DNA from: Amphiura filiformis
Taxonomy: Eukaryota; Echinodermata; Ophiuroidea; Amphilepidida; Amphiuridae
Assembly (NCBI RefSeq): GCF_039555335.1
Contig: NC_092641.1
Location: 34,125,548 to 34,189,547, forward strand
DNA length: 64,000 bases
Direction: 5' to 3'
Shown here: positions 59,020 through 64,000 of the stretch, in pieces
Layout of the letters: every line of letters begins with the position of its first letter
Numbering within the stretch: position 1 is the first letter of the stretch
Notes under the pieces: model-generated
What the model was told of the DNA's origin: nothing
Seen by the model: the letters and a program-made list of their open reading frames with translations, nothing else
Database searches by the model: none
Made by a program: the position numbers and the translations under genes

Positions 59020-60048
59020 AACACCAAACTGACTGTGATATATATTGTACATGGGTGTGGTGGCTTACCATCCCCTCTGAACACCAAACTGACTGTGATA
59101 TATATTGTACATGGGTGTGGTGGCTTACCATCCCCTCTGAACACCAAACTAACTGTGATATATATATTGTACATGGGTGTGGTGGCTTACCATCCCCTCT
59201 GAACACCAAACTGACTGTGATATATATTGTACATGGGTGTGGTGGCTTACCATCCCCTCTGAACACCAAACTGACTGTGATATATATTGTACATGGGTGT
59301 GGTGGCTTACCATCCCCTGAACACCAAACTGACTGTGATATATATTGTACATGGGTGTGGTGGCTTACCATCCCCTCTGAACACCAAACTGACTGTGATA
59401 TATATTGTACATGGGTGTGGTGGCTTACCATCCCCTCTGAACACCAAACTGACTGTGATATATATTGTACATGGGTGTGGTGGCTTACCATCCCTCTGAA
59501 CACCAAACTGACTGATATATATTGTACATGGGTGTGGTGGCTTACCATCCCCTCTGAACACCAAACTGACTGTGATATATATTGTACATGGGTGTGGTGG
59601 CTTACCATCCCCTCTGAACACCAAACTGACTGTGATATATATTGTACATGGGTGTGGTGGCTTACCATCCCCTCTGAACACCAAACTGACTGTGAATGTG
59701 ATATATATTGTACATGGGTGTGGTGGCTTACCATCCCCTCTGAACACCAAACTGACTGTGATATATATTGTACATGGGTGTGGTGGCTTACCATCCCCTC
59801 TGAACACCAAACTGACTGTGAATGTGATATATATTGTACATGGGTGTGGTGGCTTACCATCCCTCTGACACCAAACTGACTGTGATATATATTGTACATG
59901 GGTGTGGTGGCTTACCATCCCCTCTGAACACCAAACTGACTGTGATATATATTGTACATTGGTGTGGTGGCTTACCATCCCCTCTGAACACCAAACTGAC
60001 TGTGATATATATTGTACATTGGTGTGGTGGCTTACCATCCCCTCTGAA
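59020..60048. repeat. Minisatellite, 60-bp unit, 17 copies
   Basis: Unit words are ACACCAAACTGACTGTGATA, TATATTGTACATGGGTGTGG and TGGCTTACCATCCCCTCTGA. TTGTACAT occurs 17 times between 59045 and 60020. Copies differ by small indels (extra TA near 59160, lost CT near 59318, two GTGAAT insertions near 59695 and 59818) and by single changes in the last two copies. Because 60 is a multiple of 3, long false open frames appear on both strands. Confidence 0.95.
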
Positions 60049-60217
60049 GGACAGAGTAGTCTCATGGTTTATCCAATTCTAAATGATTCATGGGGAGAGC
60101 AAGAGTCTTCGGTTTGATCTGTAGATGTTGCCAATTAAATTTTGACTTTTTACAGGTCTGCGCGAGCTGGCAAGTGCCAAGTGAACTTGCTGAGAAATGT
60201 TCCAATTCACCCATAGT

Positions 60218-60345
60218 GCTATTCCATTTAAAATCCACACTACCCCTGTGGAAGATTTTGGAAATATCTTCCACAGAGGGAGTATGAATTTATATTGTTA
60301 TTATTATGAACATGGGTAGTGTGGATTTTTAATGGAATAGCCAAT
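60218..60345. mobile_element. Foldback MITE, family A relative (copy 5)
   Basis: TGCTATTCCATTTAAAATCC at the left against GGATTTTTAATGGAATAGCC at the right. GGAAGATTTTGGAAATATC and CTTCCACAGAGGGAG pair inside. The copy is diverged and short. Confidence 0.7.
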
Positions 60346-60499
60346 TTGATGAAATGGTGGGGCTATCTTAACCCTAACCCGCCAGAGTACTACAAAATAC
60401 TACTTGATATATGCGCTGTTTGTGTGCGCATCCATATGGTGTGATGACGCAATCGCCCTAAGTGATATATAGGCACGGTTTCGCTGGCCAGGGAAGCCC

Positions 60500-60575
60500 A
60501 AGACCTGTGGCAAAGTGTCGCCGACCATCTGCTTGGCATGCAAGGGGTCTCGGGTTCGAATCCCACCCAGAGCAA
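60500..60575 (+). repeat. tRNA-Ala(GGC)-like repeat
   Basis: CTGTGGCAAAGTGTCGCC resembles an A-box region, GCTTGGCATGC an anticodon arm with GGC, and GGGTTCGAATCCC a perfect T loop and B-box. The acceptor stem does not pair and the pyrimidine-rich run after it is not a simple terminator, so a SINE or pseudogene is likely. Confidence 0.5.
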
Positions 60576-61549
60576 ACAACTTCTTTCTTTCTTTTCTCTC
60601 TTTATTCCTTCCTTCTTTCCCTTAGGGTTATTGTCACATGAACCTATTTGGGTGACAACCACTTACAAAGCATGACAAAATTGTCATCATATTTTGGTCT
60701 ATTATTTAAGCATCTGGATTTGTTGTGGTTAAGCTGTTGGTCTTAAGTAGCAGCAGTGATGAAAAGATTTGTAAAGATTAGACAATGACATTAAAAACAG
60801 GACAGGTTGCAGATCATCAACTTTATGAGGCTTTAATTTAGTCGGAGGAAATTCATCATCACATGTTGTGTCATGCTTTGTGGAAATCAAAAAACAAAAA
60901 ATCACTGTTGCTATATTTTCACTCTTGTCATAGGCATGGAATGGTATTGATGTATACCTCTATTCTTAAAATATATTTTTGGACACGATAAGTTTGTGTA
61001 ATATACTGTAAGGCAACAACCCCCGAACCTGTTTTATTGGTGGACAGACTTTTCAGTTGGTCAGGATTTTTTTTCTGCAGGCTAAAATGATATCACTGAA
61101 AGCTTGAAAAATCTAGCAAAATATGATATGATTTTTTTTTACAAACATTTGTTTCGCAAATTTTCAATCAAAATTTGGGCTGATTTTATGTGATTTTGAT
61201 CTAAAAAGCCTCAAATCTAAGTCAGTCGGGTTTGTAAAACAGGGTTTTTTTTCGTCAACTAAAGCAAACATTTTGGTTGGCAAATGACAAGGATACTGAA
61301 ATTTTCTTGCTGGCAGATAATAATTTTTTTTTGTACACCTTTAGACAAATTAACCAATCTTGTGAAAATATCAAACTTCATATATTATGAGGTTTCTTTC
61401 CAAATATATATCAGGCTGTGAAAAGTTTGCGTTTCACTGGCTTAGCAACTTAATAGTAGTTACTAGTTAGTATGAATGAAGTTTGTGAAAATAAAGTATG
61501 AGTGAAATATTTCTTAGGACTTAAACTTGGATAAGACTAAGAGAAATAA

Positions 61550-62576
61550 GGCAGGTCTTGAAGCTGTCATTTGAATCTCAGACTTTTGACTGTTACACCT
61601 GTTGCATGATTCAGTTTACTTTGATGAGATACAACTTGGACAACAATAACAAAGTTGTTAGGAGTAGTGGATTGTGTACATACTGTACACTTAGAACTGT
61701 AAAAGTGTTGAATGAATTGACTACTTGTAGTATTTACAACTGAGACATCATTGTTTGTGTACGTTCATCAATGAAGTGTACTGCACTTGCGTGCATTGTT
61801 ACTTCCTGCTCTGTTCAAGTCTGTCGGTGACGTATACGATGATTTCATCACCCGCCCGCCCACACGAGTCAACGTGGAGTTGTATTCACAGGCAAGTGAG
61901 TGGTTCTAGGAATCGCACATGGACTTATATGGCATAGCAGTTGGCAGTAGGTACACTTGTACGAGTCATACTCTTCATTGATACACGGTTGTGTGTAACC
62001 CGTCTAGAAGAAGTGTGAACTAACTTTGTTTTACTGATTTTAGTAGCTGATAGTACGTACTCACATCTCGTTCAACTTGCCCAAATTTGATTTGAACTGT
62101 GACTTTGAAGCATAGTGAAGAATTGGAGTGGATTGTGACTTTCTGAAGTAAACTGAATAAAACTGAACTGATTGGATTTTAGGACACATTTGTTCGATGG
62201 TATACAAGGAAGGTGACCAATATATGCAACATACTCTACTACTGAAAAGTGAAAACTGTGATAAAATCATCCACTTGAACTTGGATTGAAGTTTCCTCAG
62301 TGATTTGAAGAGGGAACTGTAACAAGTGGGATTGATTGTGTTCATTTTCAGCACATGGAATTAGATTTTGTAGATGGATTGAATAAGCAGTATGTAACCA
62401 ACAACAACTAGGGCTTGTCTAGTTTTGCAACTGACAATATACAATTGTTTATTTCAAAATTATGTCTGAAACATTTGTTACTTCATGACTTGTGCAGAGT
62501 TAATGGTATTAATATATGCAAATAAGTGAAGTAACGGTCCTGTTTTCCTGATATACGATCTAAGAAGGACATATTA
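61550..62576 (+). promoter_or_regulatory. Possible second promoter and 5'UTR of UBASH3
   Basis: This stretch is unusually free of repeats and holds a CRE-like GGTGACGTATACG at 61827 with a CCCGCCCGCCC run at 61852. It leads directly to the putative alternative exon at 62577. The start site is not defined. Confidence 0.3.
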
Positions 62577-62848
62577 ATGTCGCTGTGTGTTTTACCATAC
62601 AAGGGTGATTTCAAAGTATCCACAATGCCACAAGGAGAAGCTGTAGTCATCAGCAACAATCTGCTGAACAGTCAGCAACATTTTCTTCATCATCATAATC
62701 ATAACCATAAACAGCAACAGCAGCTGCAGCAGCAGCAACAACATCAGTATCAGTGTTTACGGCATGGCCATCGTAGTTGTGAGCGGAGAAGCTGTCGAAG
62801 GTCAAAGGGCAAATCGGGAGGAAGTAGTAGAAATGGGTCATTGAGAAG
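62577..62848 (+). CDS. UBASH3: Possible alternative first exon of UBASH3, His/Gln-rich
   Basis: ATG at 62577, 90 codons and two bases, then donor AGAAG|GTGAGA. The phase (2) is the same as exon 1, so it joins exon 2 in frame as NGSLRREKALAATG. The product has a run of His (HHHNHNHK), a Gln run with one Leu, and then a Cys/Arg/Ser-rich basic stretch. It would replace the first UBA helix and the M-G-F loop. A long region with many ATGs precedes it, so translation start is uncertain. Support is open frame, donor and phase only. Confidence 0.45.
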
Positions 62849-63164
62849 GTGAGACGTGAGTTGCATTCATGCGAATGGCATGACGTGACAATGTCAAAAT
62901 TGCTCTATTGACGTGACTTGACAAACACACCAAATTTGGCCGATTCCATGTATCCATTAAGGTGGAACTTGGAAGATGGGACATATTACAAATATGCCAA
63001 AAAATATGGTTTGAAAAAAAATCCCAAAACTATTTCATATAAGATTGTACATTATGGCTTTAACAGTAGACTTCGGTTCCACCATGAGCGACATGTGAAG
63101 TATTTTAAAACAAATATACCAATAGTTAACTTTTGGTTCCTTGTTTTGTTTCTTTGTTATACAG

Positions 63165-63218
63165 AGAGAAAGCATTAGCAGCAACAGGCCATCAGGATGT
63201 CCAGCTTGCTTCAGACTG
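63165..63218 (+). CDS. UBASH3: UBASH3-like exon 2: second half of UBA domain
   Basis: Acceptor TTGTTATACAG, donor ACTG|GTAAGT; phase 2 in and out. It encodes EKALAATGHQDVQLASDW, helices 2 and 3 of the UBA domain, with the conserved A-L-A-x-T-G and the terminal W that continues to L-F in the family. The short length explains why it is not visible as an open frame. Confidence 0.9.
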
Positions 63219-63329
63219 GTAAGTTCATATTCATACCATTGATTTCTCCATGTCCAGCATGTGTAAATAAATAACATGTAGCAGATACTATATTTTTTAA
63301 TCAGAAGGGATAAAAATTTTTTGTATCTA

Positions 63330-63530
63330 CAATACAAGATTCCTGTTGTGACCGCCTGCTTTGGTACATCATCGCCAAGGTACCAGACTGGTACTCAAGA
63401 GTACCCACACAGTACCAAGTCAAATGCTGCTACTGCACAGGACCCACCAGCAGTGGTACTACACTGGTACTACACTGGTACTGTACTGTACCAGCAGTAC
63501 CTTGGTGTACCTATGCAGATGGCCCCAATA
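63330..63530. repeat. Inverted and tandem GGTAC-rich repeat
   Basis: TTGGTACATCATCGCCAAGG and CCTTGGTGTACC face each other. Between them CTGGTACTACA is repeated. It lies in the second UBASH3 intron and is probably a foldback MITE. Confidence 0.6.
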
Positions 63531-63534
63531 TGAA

Positions 63535-64000
63535 TCTTGTAGTATAAGAGAATGCAGATAGTCGTGAAGATCAGATATTCATCAAATATTCATCATACTT
63601 GGATCTGGTGTGTGATCCATCAGTCTGATACCATTCAAGAGTGCCGATTGATGACAGTGCTTGACATGACATAAAATTGACACCACACATTCACGTACCA
63701 CTCGGACCAGTTGCTATGGCTAAAAATGTACCTGCAAGCATTTCAGCTTGCTTGGAAATATGTGGCTTTAGTTAAGGTTGGTCTGAACCCTGGAATTATG
63801 GAAACTTTCGGGCCTCATAAGTCATAACTGCTAAATTGTTGGTCTAAAGTATATAAAAGTATACATATTTAGAATGGCAAAGACTTGATAAGTTCATCTG
63901 AGGTCAAATTTGGGCCAAAATGCTAATTTTTGGCCCAAAATCCTCAAAAAACGGTTTTTGGCCCACTTTTTTTCGTACAACGTAAAAAAAATTCTGGGGC
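63535..64000. other. UBASH3 intron 2, nothing recognised
   Basis: No exon with the expected SH3-proximal UBASH3 residues is visible before the window end. Confidence 0.5.

Larger units (their letters stand above)
52148..63164 (+). other. UBASH3 first intron, 11 kb, repeat-filled
   Basis: It joins exon 1 to exon 2 in phase 2. It contains the TTAA elements, the Harbinger-like MITE, family B and C repeats, a LINE tail, a 60-bp minisatellite and a tRNA-like repeat. Unassigned stretches (54.95-55.76, 57.7-58.83, 60.6-61.5 kb) show nothing I can name. Confidence 0.7.

Noticed and set aside
59020-60048. CRISPR-like array
   Set aside because: The repeats are directly contiguous with no unique spacers, and the DNA is clearly eukaryotic.
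58929-60065. Open frames of 250-316 codons on both strands
   Set aside because: They are made wholly by the 60-bp tandem repeat, whose length is a multiple of three; the repeated CTWVWWLTIP and HHTHVQYIS words are by-products.

Overview
This is animal nuclear DNA: AT-rich, with genes split into short phase-matched exons by long introns, few coding bases, and many small transposons. Three genes can be supported. The protein families (a DNHD1-like dynein heavy chain and a UBASH3 phosphatase), TTAGGG-type interstitial telomere motifs, CR1-like and Penelope-like retroelements and very frequent TAGGCCTA words suggest an invertebrate deuterostome, most likely an echinoderm. The species cannot be named from the sequence alone.

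Layout. (1) 437-14884, + strand: the last exons of a divergent dynein heavy chain, covering AAA6, its lid and the C-terminal domain. The reading frame then continues through four more exons into a tail of about 615 residues rich in Ser, Arg, Lys and Glu. The 3'UTR runs to about 16.0 kb. (2) 16.0-20.0 kb: repeats, including a decayed Tc1/mariner-superfamily element with 0.2-kb terminal inverted repeats. (3) 29294 to about 41.9 kb, - strand: a four-exon gene for a 473-residue protein with an N-terminal Cys/His cluster, a long Ser/Pro-rich middle and a C-terminal coiled coil. I do not recognise the family. Its 3'UTR may extend far into the 20-29 kb interval. (4) 41.9-51.9 kb: intergenic, with several non-autonomous DNA transposons, a dead non-LTR reverse transcriptase and a palindromic TTTTGCATATGCAAAA array. 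(5) 51999 to the window end, + strand: the 5' end of a UBASH3 (STS/TULA) gene. Exon 1 and exon 2 together encode the UBA domain. A second possible first exon at 62.6 kb would splice in frame to exon 2 and replace the first half of the UBA domain. The 11-kb first intron holds nested transposons and a 60-bp minisatellite of 17 copies.

The genes do not form a pathway; they are ordinary neighbours. The strongest observations are the dynein tail joined through compatible intron phases, the unrecognised Cys/coiled-coil gene, the alternative UBASH3 start that removes the UBA MGF motif, and a set of non-autonomous transposons whose target-site duplications can be read directly (8-bp, TTAA, TAA, TA and 12-bp). 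One of these splits a tRNA-like sequence exactly at an 8-bp duplication. No restriction, CRISPR or other prokaryotic system is present.
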